A stretch of DNA of 64,000 bases from Rhizohabitans arisaemae (GCF_025996515.1 NZ_BLRH01000034.1:1426001-1490000), one strand, 5' to 3'. Positions 17,240-25,999 are shown, numbered from the stretch's first letter. Notes: a model not told the origin generated them from the sequence alone. Numbers and translations: made by a program.

Positions 17240-19630
17240 ATCAAAGAGGGAGATCAGCATAGTAGCTCGCACTCAGAGCTATCAGGGTCAAGCAGGGACG
17301 TCGTACAGGCCGGAAGCGTCAGCGGGGGGATCCACTTCCACCAGCGTGAAAGTCCGGGCTGGAGCGGGACGGGCCAACCCCCGCCACGACAACTCCCCGC
17401 CGACATCCGTGGCTTCGTCAACCGCACCGACGAGCTCGACAGACTCAACGCGATATCGATCAACCAGGCGAGCGAACCGCCGATCTCGGTATGCGTCATC
17501 GCGGGAACGGCCGGCGTGGGCAAGACCTCGCTCGCGCTGCGTTGGGCGTATCAGATCCGGGATCGCTTCCCGGACGGGCAGCTCTACGTCAATCTTCGCG
17601 GTTACGACCCGGGTGAGCCGGTCACCGCGCAGGAGGCCCTGCACCGGTTCCTCGTCGCCCTCGGTGTACGCGCCGACTCGGTACCGCCGAGCCTGGACGC
17701 CGCGGCGGCGCTCTATCGCTCACTCCTCGCCGACCGCCGGGTGCTCGTCGTCCTCGACAACGCCGTCACCGTTGGTCAGGTCCGCCCACTTCTCCCCGGC
17801 AGCTCGGGCTGCCTGGCCGTCGTCACCAGCCGGAGCCGGCTCACCAGCCTCGCCGTACGCGACGGAGCCCACCATATGACGCTCGGGGTATTGCCTGAAG
17901 CCGAGGCCGTGGCCCTACTCCGTGAGGTGACCGCCGGATACAGACCGGTCGACAACCCCGACAAGCTGGCCGAATTGGCCAAGCTGTGCGCTCGATTGCC
18001 GCTGGCGCTTCGTGTGGCTGCGGAGCGTGCCGTCAGCCTTCCCCACCTGCGACTCGACGATCTGATCGCCGATCTGCGTGACGAATCCGCCCTCTGGGAC
18101 GTCTTAAGCACCGGGGACGACGAAGACGCCGACGCCGTCCGGACGGTGTTCGCATGGTCGTTTCGCGCGCTCCCCGGCCCGGCCGCCCGCCTGTTTCGCC
18201 TGCTCGGCCTGCACCCCGGCCCCCAGTTCGGCCTCCACGCCGCCGCCGCCCTCACGGGACTCGCGGTCAGCCCGACCCGGCAGCAGCTGGACTCCCTGGT
18301 CGGCGCCCACCTGGTGGAACAGGTCGCACCCGACCGATACCAGTTCCACGATCTGCTGCGTGCCTACGCCACCGAACGGACCCACCTGGAGGATCCGCCT
18401 GAAGAACGAGACGCCGCACTCCGGCGCGTACTGAACTGGTACCTTCACACGGCCGACGTCGCCGGGCGTTGGATCAAACCCAACGAGCCCCACCTGGACC
18501 TCGGCCCTCCGGCCGACAACGTCCATCCGCTGACGTTCGCCGACTACAACACGGCCGCGGACTGGTGCGAGCGAGACCACGGCAACATGCTCCAGGCCAT
18601 CCGGACCGCAGCCGACACCGGACACGATCGGTTGGCGTGGCGGTTGTCCGCCGCCCTGTGGAACGCCTACTCCCCGTCGGCTCCGATCGCCGAGTGGCTC
18701 GCCGCCGGGCGGATCGGCCTGGAAGCGGCCGGCCGATCCGGCGACCGCGTCGCACAAGCGCGCCTCCTCACCAACCTGGGCATGGGGTACACCCGAGTCA
18801 ATCTGCTGGCCGACAGCTTTGAGCACCATCGATCCGCGCTGGAGACCTGGCGGGATCTGGGTGACCGGGACGGAGAGGCGCACTCGCTCAACCTGATCGG
18901 GCTGGTCCACCTCCGACACCGCCGCTTTCCCGACGCCATCGGGCATTTCGCGAACGCCGTGGCGCTCTTTCAGGAGCAAGGCGCCGTCAAGTGGGAGGCC
19001 ACCGCACTCGCCAACCTCGCCACCGCGCACTACCGGGCCGGGCGGCTGCAGGAGGCCGAATCGCCGACCCGGCACGCCCTGACGGCTCACCGCACCCTGA
19101 ACGACCAAAGGGGCGAGGGCAACGCTCTGCGGCTCCTGAGCGATCTCCAATGTGAGCAGGGAGACGTGGAGCAAGGCCTTCGATCGGCGCAGGACGCGCT
19201 GGACATCGCGCTCCGCCTCCGCAATCACACCTTGGAGGGGTACTGGCTCATCACCCTGGGCAACGCCCAGCTGGCCAACGGCGAGTTCGCCGAAGCGCAA
19301 GCCTCCTACCATCGGTCCGCCGCGCTCCACCGCCGCCTCGGCGACCGAAGCCGTGAGGCTCTGGCCTGGCAGGGCATGGGTGAGACATACATTCGGCTCG
19401 GGCGATCGGCGGAGGCGGCCGGGTTCTTCCGGCAGGCCGCCGCCGCGCACCGCGAGCTGGGTGACGCCTGGCACGAAGCGGCGGCGCTGGAGGGTCTCGG
19501 GGAGGCGCTGCGGACGGACGATCCTGTGGCGGCGTGTCGGTACCGGGCGGAGGCTCTTGAGCTGATCGCCGACTTCGACGATCCTCGCGCAAGGGCGGCG
19601 CGTGACCGTCTCGGCCACCGGCCTGCGTAG
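17240..19630 (+). CDS. NB-ARC/TPR STAND regulator (AfsR-like), start codon missing
   Basis: STAND-type NTPase with an N-terminal NB-ARC domain and C-terminal TPRs, probably a signal-dependent switch. The reading frame is open from 17234. It encodes RDVVQAGSVSGGIHFH, PPRQLPADIRGFVNRTDEL, then Walker A AGTAGVGKTSLA, Walker B VLVVLDNAV, CARLPLALRVAAERA, and about eight TPR units (ALANLATAHYRAGRLQEAES and similar). No ATG, GTG or TTG occurs in frame before GTG 17516, which falls inside the P-loop; starting there would give 704 aa and a broken Walker A. AGAGGGAGA at 17245 is a fine ribosome site with no start codon in this frame after it. A start-site mutation, a 1-bp indel or a non-standard start are possible. 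The left boundary given is only the open-frame limit. Confidence 0.75.
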   Translation: MKEGDQHSSSHSELSGSSRDVVQAGSVSGGIHFHQRESPGWSGTGQPPPRQLPADIRGFVNRTDELDRLNAISINQASEPPISVCVIAGTAGVGKTSLALRWAYQIRDRFPDGQLYVNLRGYDPGEPVTAQEALHRFLVALGVRADSVPPSLDAAAALYRSLLADRRVLVVLDNAVTVGQVRPLLPGSSGCLAVVTSRSRLTSLAVRDGAHHMTLGVLPEAEAVALLREVTAGYRPVDNPDKLAELAKLCARLPLALRVAAERAVSLPHLRLDDLIADLRDESALWDVLSTGDDEDADAVRTVFAWSFRALPGPAARLFRLLGLHPGPQFGLHAAAALTGLAVSPTRQQLDSLVGAHLVEQVAPDRYQFHDLLRAYATERTHLEDPPEERDAALRRVLNWYLHTADVAGRWIKPNEPHLDLGPPADNVHPLTFADYNTAADWCERDHGNMLQAIRTAADTGHDRLAWRLSAALWNAYSPSAPIAEWLAAGRIGLEAAGRSGDRVAQARLLTNLGMGYTRVNLLADSFEHHRSALETWRDLGDRDGEAHSLNLIGLVHLRHRRFPDAIGHFANAVALFQEQGAVKWEATALANLATAHYRAGRLQEAESPTRHALTAHRTLNDQRGEGNALRLLSDLQCEQGDVEQGLRSAQDALDIALRLRNHTLEGYWLITLGNAQLANGEFAEAQASYHRSAALHRRLGDRSREALAWQGMGETYIRLGRSAEAAGFFRQAAAAHRELGDAWHEAAALEGLGEALRTDDPVAACRYRAEALELIADFDDPRARAARDRLGHRPA

Positions 19631-19757
19631 CACGGCCCGTCACCCGCACTCGAATGCGTTCATGTTCGCGAGCCGAACCCATCACCGACCCGAGTCGGTC
19701 TTGCCAGAATGAGTCAGGGTTCATGACTCAAGATGGCGGTCTTCCGAGGGGGAGCCT

Positions 19758-20270
19758 ATGGGGACTCGTGGGTGCGGCTGGACGACCGAGGAGTTGGCGC
19801 GGCGGGTGGTCGAGCGGCTCGTGCCGGAGGAGTCGGACGCGTTTGCGTTGGTTGCGGCGCCGTATCTGGCGGATCCCCGCGGCGCCGAGCGCAGGCTGCT
19901 GCGGCCGGCCGACGACCCGCTCGGCTTCGACATCGGGGACGCGCTCGCCCTGGCCACGCCGGTGGTCACCCTGGTGTGCGGGGCCGTGGTCAACTCGCTG
20001 GCGCAGAGCGCCGCCGACGAGGTCACCCGGCGCACCGGCGGGCTGGCCCGCCGCATGTTCCGCCGGGTGACGGGCCGTGGCGGCGAGTCCGCGGAGGATC
20101 CTCCGACGGCCTGGACTCCGGGGCAGCTGGCCGAGGTGCGGCGGATCGCGCTGGCCCGTGCCGTGCACCTGGGCAGGTCGAACCGGGAGGCCGAGGAGAT
20201 CGCGGACGCCATCGTCAGCGAGCTGGTACGCGGGGAGGCGTCCGCCGATGACGGCACCTCGGATTCATGA
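19758..20270 (+). CDS. Hypothetical protein with one hydrophobic segment
   Basis: 170 aa, family not recognised. ATG 19758 is preceded by GAGGGGGAG. The N-terminal 50 residues are charged (TTEELARRVVERLVPEESDAF). A hydrophobic stretch at about residues 63-85 (LALATPVVTLVCGAVVNSLA) may be a membrane or buried helix. A basic tail and a final helix (VRRIALARAVHLGRSNREAEEIADAIVSEL) follow. Its last 23 bases overlap the M48 protease gene, so it is co-translated with it and may modulate the protease or its substrate. Confidence 0.65.
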   Translation: MGTRGCGWTTEELARRVVERLVPEESDAFALVAAPYLADPRGAERRLLRPADDPLGFDIGDALALATPVVTLVCGAVVNSLAQSAADEVTRRTGGLARRMFRRVTGRGGESAEDPPTAWTPGQLAEVRRIALARAVHLGRSNREAEEIADAIVSELVRGEASADDGTSDS

Positions 20271-21834
20271 CGCGGGACTGTTTCCGTCGCAGATGCGACT
20301 GCTGCTCATTCTGCTGACCGCGGCGGTGGGGCTCAACACCGTCTTCTTCGCACTCTGGCTGGGCGGTTTGCAGGCTCCGCCCGGGGATGCCGGGGAGGCG
20401 GCGTTCGCGACGTTCCGTAACCTCCAGTGGCCGGTGACCATGGGTCTGTTCGTGTACTCCATGGTGTCGTGGGCGCGCCACCGCCGGGTGCTGCCGCTGG
20501 CCGGCACGCCGTTCGCCGAGGTCGAGGGGCTGGTGAACAGCCTGATGGCAGACGCGGGCATCAGGCGGACCGTGACCGTGCGGCTGGGCCCCCGGATCGG
20601 CGGCCGGGCCTACGTGGTCGGGCTTCCCCGGCGCCCTTTCCTGGTATTCGGCCCGGAACTGCTCGCGCTCTGGCTGAAGGACGAGGGGTCGCGGACGTTG
20701 TTCACCGCCATCGCGCGGCATGAGGTGGCCCATCTGCGGTCCAGGGACCTCTGGTCGTACACCTTGGTCACGATGCTGCGGGTGGTGAACGTCTGCACCG
20801 GGGCGTTCGTCCTCTTCGCGCTGACGCTGAACGCCACGGTCGCCCGGAACGAGAATCTCCCCTTCGAGCTGCCGACGGCCGTCGCCAGGGTGATCGCGCT
20901 GATCGTCGTCATCGAGCTCGTCGCCCGGGTGTTCCTGCGGGCGCGGGAGCACGACGCGGACCGGTACGCGGCGGAGGGGTCGCTGGAGCCGATCGTCGCG
21001 GCGCTTCGCGACTCCTCCTCCACGTCGGCGGCGCCGGTCCTGCGGGGCTGGTTGCGCCGCCATCCCACCCGTGGGGTACGGCGCATGGCGCTGCTGGAGC
21101 CGGAGCGGCTCCTGGAGTCCTCGCCCGGTCAGGTGTTCCTCGGCGCGTGCACGGGCGGGGTGTTCCTGGTCACCCTCCAGGACATGCTGCTCCGATTCAC
21201 GCCTTCGGCGAGCCACGGGGACACCCCGATCGCCACCGGGCTGATCGTCGGGATTCCGCTCACCCTGTTCGTCGCCTACACGGCGTGGCGGGACACCTGG
21301 TACGCGGGCTTGACCGGGGGGCGGCCCAAAACCCTGGTGACGGCGGCCGTGCTCTCGGCCGGGCTCGTCGTCGGCAGCTACGCGGCCTTGTACACGCGGG
21401 TCTCGGGGTACGGCGACACGGGGATCCCCCTGCGGGTCTCCACGATCCTCGGCGTCGCCGCCGGCGCGCTGCTGCTGTGCGGATGGCTCTCCCTGGTGGG
21501 TTCGACCTGGTTCAGGGTGGATCCGGCGGGTGCGTCCCTCAAGCGATTCACGGGGTTCTCGGTGCCCGCGGCGGCGGTCGTCGGGGGCTGGGTCTTCGCG
21601 GTGGTCTGGACCTGGTCGGCTCGCCTCCGCGGAATCCTGCTGGGCTGCGGCGCCGAGGAGTTCCGGGACCACCCGGTCTGCCTCTCCCCCACTCCGGAAG
21701 CCGACATACTCGGGACGGTGCCGGGCCTCGTCCTCAGCCCGTGGCTCGCCGTGGCCGCGGTGGCCGCGGCGCTCCCGATCACGGTGCCCCGGCTCATCGG
21801 GCCCTCGACGGCGAAAGACCCGGACCGGGGTTGA
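20248..21834 (+). CDS. M48 family membrane metallopeptidase
   Basis: 528-aa integral membrane zinc protease. The active site HEVAH is at about residues 158-162, with the third ligand Glu in the later EHDADRYAAEG. Hydrophobic spans flank it on both sides: two near the N-terminus, two just after HEVAH, and five or more in the C-terminal half. This is longer than HtpX because of an added C-terminal membrane domain. ATG 20248 is chosen over longer frames because GGGGAGG precedes it and it overlaps the upstream stop, a coupled arrangement. Role is likely membrane protein quality control or processing of a secreted partner. Confidence 0.85.
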   Translation: MTAPRIHDAGLFPSQMRLLLILLTAAVGLNTVFFALWLGGLQAPPGDAGEAAFATFRNLQWPVTMGLFVYSMVSWARHRRVLPLAGTPFAEVEGLVNSLMADAGIRRTVTVRLGPRIGGRAYVVGLPRRPFLVFGPELLALWLKDEGSRTLFTAIARHEVAHLRSRDLWSYTLVTMLRVVNVCTGAFVLFALTLNATVARNENLPFELPTAVARVIALIVVIELVARVFLRAREHDADRYAAEGSLEPIVAALRDSSSTSAAPVLRGWLRRHPTRGVRRMALLEPERLLESSPGQVFLGACTGGVFLVTLQDMLLRFTPSASHGDTPIATGLIVGIPLTLFVAYTAWRDTWYAGLTGGRPKTLVTAAVLSAGLVVGSYAALYTRVSGYGDTGIPLRVSTILGVAAGALLLCGWLSLVGSTWFRVDPAGASLKRFTGFSVPAAAVVGGWVFAVVWTWSARLRGILLGCGAEEFRDHPVCLSPTPEADILGTVPGLVLSPWLAVAAVAAALPITVPRLIGPSTAKDPDRG

Positions 21835-21848
21835 CACCCCGGTCCGGG
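21819..21848. terminator. Bidirectional hairpin terminator
   Basis: A perfect 13-bp stem CCCGGACCGGGGT with ACCCCGGTCCGGG and a 4-base loop TGAC, which contains the stop codon of the M48 gene. It serves the convergent M48 (+) and secreted-protein (-) genes. Confidence 0.75.
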
Positions 21849-21871
21849 CCGTTGCCCGTGTCAGGCGATCC

Positions 21872-22924
21872 TCAGCGGCGGACCTTCACGTGGTCCGCCC
21901 AGCTCGCGCTGCCGTCGGCGTAGTCGTCGCCGGCGTACACCACCCGCCAGTACCCCGACCGCCAGGCCTTCGCCTTGATCGTGAAGGCGCCGCCCGCACC
22001 GGTGGCCGCCGTCTTCACATAGCTCCAGCGTCCGCCGGGGGTCCTGAAGTACAGGCGTACCTTCTGGGCTCGGAATCCGGTCCAGCCGTAGTCCTCGTCG
22101 ATCTGCAGCCGGCCCGTGTGGGTGAGGTTCTTCCCGCGCTTCACCGGCTCGGGGGAGGCGTTGTACTTGACGATCCTGGTGTCGAGCGGCACGTGGACCG
22201 GACGCACCTCGACGAAGTCGTCCCGGCTCCATGAGCCGTTCGCCTCGCCGTTGCCCCGGAACTCGGCCCGCCACCAGCCGGACTCGCGGGCGTCGACGGC
22301 GACGTGGAACCGGCCGGCGTGGTCGGTCACGTCGGAGTCGACGTACTGCCAGGAACCGGAGTTCTCCGGGCGGAAGAGCACGTGCACCCGCTGGCGCTCG
22401 TACCCGCCCCAGCCACCGGGCTCGTTGACGTCCAGCCGACCCCGGATGTTCAGGGTGTCGCCTTCGTCGACGGGCTCGGGATAGGCGTCGAAGTCGGCGA
22501 TCCTGGTGTGGTCGGCGACCACGACCGTGAAGAGTTTCTCGGCCTGGACCGGGGCGAGGGTCTGGACGCTGTTGCTCACCGCGGTGACGACGAGCTTCCA
22601 TTTGCCTTCGGGGTCGGTGGGGCGAATGACGTGCTTGCCTTCCCACACGTCCTTGCCGCCGCCGACGGTGACCGGGACGGGTGATCCGCTGGGGGGTTCA
22701 AGCTGGGCCGTCACCCGGTCGGTGCCCGTGGTGCGTACCACGATCCGGACCGGTGCGCCGCCGCTCTCCCGGACGATCACCGGGTCGGGATGTACCGACA
22801 CCGAGGTGATCTTGGGAGGCTGCGGGGCGGTCTGAGCGACCGCCGCCGTCGCGGGCGCGGCCACGACCAGGGCCGTGGTTCCCGCGACGGCCGCGACCAG
22901 AACGGCTCGAAAGCGTCTTAGCAT
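21872..22924 (-). CDS. Secreted protein with repeated beta-sandwich domains
   Basis: 350 aa with a Sec signal peptide (RRFRAVLVAAVAGTTALVVAAPATAA) and no membrane anchor, so secreted. ATG 22924 is chosen with GGAAAGGAAGG upstream. After an N-terminal Ig-like part come two homologous domains of about 100 residues. The first starts HTRIADFDAYPEPVDEGDTL and the second DTRIVKYNASPEPVKRGKNL, each continuing with GRL, W-G-(Y/F)-x-x-Q-(R/K)-V and FRxxxGxWxYV. Such repeats are common in actinomycete exported proteins of unknown function. An upstream palindrome GGCAACGTTGCC (23003-23014) could be an operator. Confidence 0.78.
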   Translation of the reverse strand: MLRRFRAVLVAAVAGTTALVVAAPATAAVAQTAPQPPKITSVSVHPDPVIVRESGGAPVRIVVRTTGTDRVTAQLEPPSGSPVPVTVGGGKDVWEGKHVIRPTDPEGKWKLVVTAVSNSVQTLAPVQAEKLFTVVVADHTRIADFDAYPEPVDEGDTLNIRGRLDVNEPGGWGGYERQRVHVLFRPENSGSWQYVDSDVTDHAGRFHVAVDARESGWWRAEFRGNGEANGSWSRDDFVEVRPVHVPLDTRIVKYNASPEPVKRGKNLTHTGRLQIDEDYGWTGFRAQKVRLYFRTPGGRWSYVKTAATGAGGAFTIKAKAWRSGYWRVVYAGDDYADGSASWADHVKVRR

Positions 22925-23098
22925 GAGCCTTCCTTTCCGCGTCGTATGCTCACGCGGCATGAGGGTGCCACGTCGTTACGCCTAAGTGACGAGCCAAATA
23001 GGGGCAACGTTGCCGCAAACGATCGGTCAACTGAAAAAGTCAGCCCATTAGTTAGCGATATCTATCGAAAAAGCTACAGACGCTGCGGAGGCGTTTTC

Positions 23099-23833
23099 TC
23101 ACTTGAGCCACACGTATCCCGCGAACCTCCCGGTGTCCCCGTCGCGGCGATAGGAGTACAGCTCCGGGGACTCGGCCGTGCACCGGTCGTCGTGGCGGAT
23201 CTCGCCCACCCCGGCCCGCGCCAGCTGTGCGGCGATGCCCGACCGGACGTCCACGGACGGGGTGCCCGAACGGGTCGTCGCCCACGCCTCCGGCACGACC
23301 GCGCAGACCTCGTCCCGGACCTGTGCGGAGACCTCGTAACAGCCGCCGCAGATCGCCGGCCCGACCACCGCGACCATCCGGGCGGCCTCGGCCCCGTGCG
23401 CGGTCATCGCCTCGACCAGCGCCGGAACCACACCCGCGGCCGTGCCGACCCGCCCGGAGTGCGCCGCGCCGACGATCCCCGCGTCCGGGTCGCCGATCAG
23501 GACCGGGGCGCAGTCCGCGCCGAGGGCCGCGAGGGCGAGCCCGGGCCTGTCGGTGTAGATCGCGTCCAACGGCGGCGCGTCCCGGCCGAACGGCTCCCGG
23601 ACGTACCGGGTGTCGGCGCCGTGGACCTGCCGCATGTAGACGACCGCGCCCGGGTCGACCCCGAGCTCCCGTGCGGTCGACTCCCGGTTCCTCCGTACCG
23701 CGCCGGGGTCGTCGCCGGTCCTGCCGCCCAGGTTGCGGGTGTCGTACGGCGGCGCGCTGGCCCCGCCGAGGCGATCCGTGAAGTGGACGTGGACTCGCCC
23801 GGCCAGCAGCACGCGATACCTCCCGACGCTCAC
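23099..23833 (-). CDS. pgeF: PgeF/YfiH family protein (multicopper-like purine phosphorylase)
   Basis: 244 aa, cytoplasmic. The family was once called laccase-like. It is now known for purine nucleoside phosphorylase/adenosine deaminase activity and for peptidoglycan editing. The metal-binding motifs are present: YMRQVHGAD with its His, ALGADCAPVLIGD with Cys, and GAAHSGRVGTAAGVV with His, followed by GPAICGGCYEV. GTG 23833 is the likely start. In most actinobacteria pgeF lies in the ftsZ-sepF cluster; here no division gene is near, so this is either relocated or a second copy. Confidence 0.88.
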   Translation of the reverse strand: MSVGRYRVLLAGRVHVHFTDRLGGASAPPYDTRNLGGRTGDDPGAVRRNRESTARELGVDPGAVVYMRQVHGADTRYVREPFGRDAPPLDAIYTDRPGLALAALGADCAPVLIGDPDAGIVGAAHSGRVGTAAGVVPALVEAMTAHGAEAARMVAVVGPAICGGCYEVSAQVRDEVCAVVPEAWATTRSGTPSVDVRSGIAAQLARAGVGEIRHDDRCTAESPELYSYRRDGDTGRFAGYVWLK

Positions 23834-23900
23834 GGTTGATCGGCTGCGAGCCTACCGGGCGCCGATGAAAACGATCACTGTGGGGTGCGGCCGGGCGAGG

Positions 23901-24512
23901 CTATGAGCCGGAGCGGAACCGGCGGACCAGCAGGTAGGTGCCGATCGCGACCGCCCCCGCCAGGAAGAGGGTGCCCGAGGAGCCTTCCTTCCGCTGCTCG
24001 TCCTCGTTTCCCCGGTCCCGTTCGGATCCCGTCCCGGTCTCCTCGGTTCCGTCGATCCGGCCGTCGAGGTCGTCGTCGAGTGCACCGCCGGACCCGTCGA
24101 CGAGCGCCCCGTCGAAGGTGGTGCCCGAGTCCGCGCCCCGGGCGGCCGGGACCTTGGCGCCCCGTACCCGGAACGAACCGGCGAAGGTCGTGGCGTCGTC
24201 GCAGACCACCACGACCTTGTACACCCCCGGCTCGGCGTGCTCGGAGATCTGGGTGGTCCCGGTCAGCAGGCCGGCGTGGTCGTGCAGTTCGGCGGAGCCG
24301 TCGAAGGCCGCGGAGGTCGCCCGGGCGGGCGGCGCGCAGTCGCCCGAGTCGATGCGTACGTGCTGTCCGGGTGTCGCGGCGTACGGGCGGACGCCGACGT
24401 CGCCGGCCGCGAGCGCCGGAGCGGCCGCGCCGAGCAGGAGCACCCCGGCCGCGGCGGTCGTCCCCGCGGCGGCCGTGAGCCCCCGACACGCTGTGATCTT
24501 TCTGAGAGCCAC
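23901..24512 (-). CDS. Secreted, membrane-anchored protein
   Basis: 203 aa. There is an N-terminal signal peptide (AAAGVLLLGAAAPALAAG), a beta-sandwich-like domain with two Cys (SGDCAPP, VVCDDATTF), and an acidic, low-complexity linker (DDDLDGRIDGTEETGTGSERD). A C-terminal helix (GTLFLAGAVAIGTYLLVRRF) with a basic tail follows, so the domain faces outside. The pattern resembles small actinomycete cell-surface proteins. GTG 24512 is the likely start. No function can be assigned. Confidence 0.72.
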   Translation of the reverse strand: MALRKITACRGLTAAAGTTAAAGVLLLGAAAPALAAGDVGVRPYAATPGQHVRIDSGDCAPPARATSAAFDGSAELHDHAGLLTGTTQISEHAEPGVYKVVVVCDDATTFAGSFRVRGAKVPAARGADSGTTFDGALVDGSGGALDDDLDGRIDGTEETGTGSERDRGNEDEQRKEGSSGTLFLAGAVAIGTYLLVRRFRSGS

Positions 24513-24562
24513 GTCCGCTACCTACCCGCACACCCGCACAGAAAGATCATTCTTGGGTAAAG

Positions 24563-24692
24563 AGTCCGGCTTCGCGGACTGTGCCGCCGGCGTCCGCACC
24601 GCGGGAAGCGGACGCCGGCGACGTTCCCCTCACCTGCCCGCCGAACAGGTGCCCCCGTGTCCCGGTCCCGCCCCGCCGGACGGGACCGGGAC
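24563..24692. terminator. Array of four stem-loops downstream of the TauD-like gene
   Basis: Four perfect inverted repeats in a row: 24563-24580 (6-bp stem), 24585-24620 (13-bp stem, 10-nt loop), 24631-24651 (6-bp stem CACCTG) and 24659-24692 (12-bp stem, 10-nt loop). The last is nearest the dioxygenase stop and probably terminates it. The other three are more than a terminator needs and could be part of a structured RNA. Confidence 0.6.
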
Positions 24693-24727
24693 GGACCGGC
24701 CGCCGCGTGGCCCGGGAGGACGTGGCG

Positions 24728-25591
24728 TCACGCCGCGGCCGCGTGGGTGTGGTACGGGGTCTCGTCGGCCACCGGGACGCTCCTGCCTCCGTCCACCGCC
24801 ACGGGTGCCTCACCCGCCACGCCGACCTGGTGCAGGCGCCGTCGCCGGTCGCCGAAGTCGTGGATCACCCGGTGCTGGGTGGCCCGGTTGTCCCACACCG
24901 CGACGTCGCCGGGGGCCCATCGCCACCGCACGGTGTTCTCCGCCCGGACCACCTGCTCCTGCAGCAGGCGGATGAGCGCCTCGGAGGTCTCCTTGGACAG
25001 CCCGGCCAGACTCCGGGCGTAGCCGCCGAGGAGGATCGCGTGTTCCCCCGTCTCCGGGTGGACCCGGACGACCGGGTGCTCGGTCTCGGCGGGCGCCCAA
25101 TCCGGATCGGCGTCCCAGGCGAGTTCGAACCGGTTGGTGTGGACGGCCCGCAGCCGTTCGGCGAGCACGCGGAGTTCTTGCGGGCAGTCCTCGTAGGCGG
25201 CGACGGTGTTGGCCCACAGGGTGTCCCCGCCGGCCGGGGGCACCTCCAGGGCCCGGGCCACCGAGGCGAGCGGCGGACGTTCGGTGTAGGTGCCGTCGGT
25301 GCGCCAGCGGTCTCCGCGCCGGCCGTCGCTGTAGTCCAGGTCGGCGATGTGGACGTTCCCACCGATCACCCGCTCGGCGGGCCGGGTGGGGGTGAGCGGG
25401 CCGAGCAGCCTGGCGAACGCCACCTGCCCGTCCTGGTCGAGGTGGTGCTGGCCACGGAAGAACAGCACCCTGTGCCGGAGGAGTGAGGCACGGATCAGCC
25501 GTACCTCGCGATCGTCGAGATCACCGGAGAGGCGGATACGGGAGACCTCCGCGCCGATCCGTCCGGCAACCTGGTTTACCTGCACGGACAT
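24728..25591 (-). CDS. TauD/TfdA family dioxygenase with altered HxD motif
   Basis: 287-aa Fe(II)/2-oxoglutarate dioxygenase fold, of the type that frees sulfite from taurine or other sulfonates. N-terminal IGAEVSRIRLSGDL and LLRHRVLFFRGQ, GGDTLWANTVAAYEDCP, and the distal iron His240 in WDNRATQH are all as expected. The iron HxD motif, normally W-H-T-D, reads WRTDG: Arg97 replaces the ligand His while Asp99 remains. That is unusual and could weaken or abolish iron binding. Start ATG 25591 has AAAGGCAGAG upstream. A short ORF at 25752-25829 resembles the cysteine-sensing leader peptides of actinomycete sulfur genes, supporting sulfur-related control. Confidence 0.82.
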   Translation of the reverse strand: MSVQVNQVAGRIGAEVSRIRLSGDLDDREVRLIRASLLRHRVLFFRGQHHLDQDGQVAFARLLGPLTPTRPAERVIGGNVHIADLDYSDGRRGDRWRTDGTYTERPPLASVARALEVPPAGGDTLWANTVAAYEDCPQELRVLAERLRAVHTNRFELAWDADPDWAPAETEHPVVRVHPETGEHAILLGGYARSLAGLSKETSEALIRLLQEQVVRAENTVRWRWAPGDVAVWDNRATQHRVIHDFGDRRRRLHQVGVAGEAPVAVDGGRSVPVADETPYHTHAAAA

Positions 25592-25751
25592 GACAGTCTC
25601 TGCCTTTCGTGGGCACGTTGTGAGGAGAAGCCCGGCACGCGGGAACGTCGAACTTCACGGGTTCGACATCCTGAAAACGATCAGTGGATCGAGGACCGCC
25701 CGGGCGGGCGGCTGAGTGGCGGTGAGCCAAGCCGATGCGATGGGGTGGACC

Positions 25752-25829
25752 TCACGCAGGACACAGCGCGCTGGCCACGCGACAGAAGTCGACGTGGCAG
25801 CGGCTGGTGAGCTGCTCACTTCGCATCAT
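25752..25829 (-). CDS. Cysteine-type attenuation leader peptide
   Basis: 25-aa ORF reading MMRSEQLTSRCHVDFCRVA then SALCPA-stop. It matches the actinomycete putative leader peptide pattern (R-x-HVD-x-x-RV-x-SALC) found upstream of sulfur assimilation genes, where ribosome stalling at Cys codons controls the downstream operon. Three Cys codons (TGC, TGT, TGT) are present. No strong ribosome binding site is visible, so the message may be leaderless. It lies 160 bp before the TauD-like gene on the same strand. Confidence 0.72.
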   Translation of the reverse strand: MMRSEQLTSRCHVDFCRVASALCPA

Positions 25830-25999
25830 GCTTGGACGCTAACATCAGGCCGGGGGAATTGTCCATACAACCGGTAGGGATAGTATGCAAAATCCCCGGA
25901 TCGCCCCGGGCACCGTCAAACCACGGACCCGGCCGGGCGGGTACGGCTCCGGAAACGCCGCCACACGGGTGTTGTCTTCCCCGCCGCAGCGGAGGAGAA

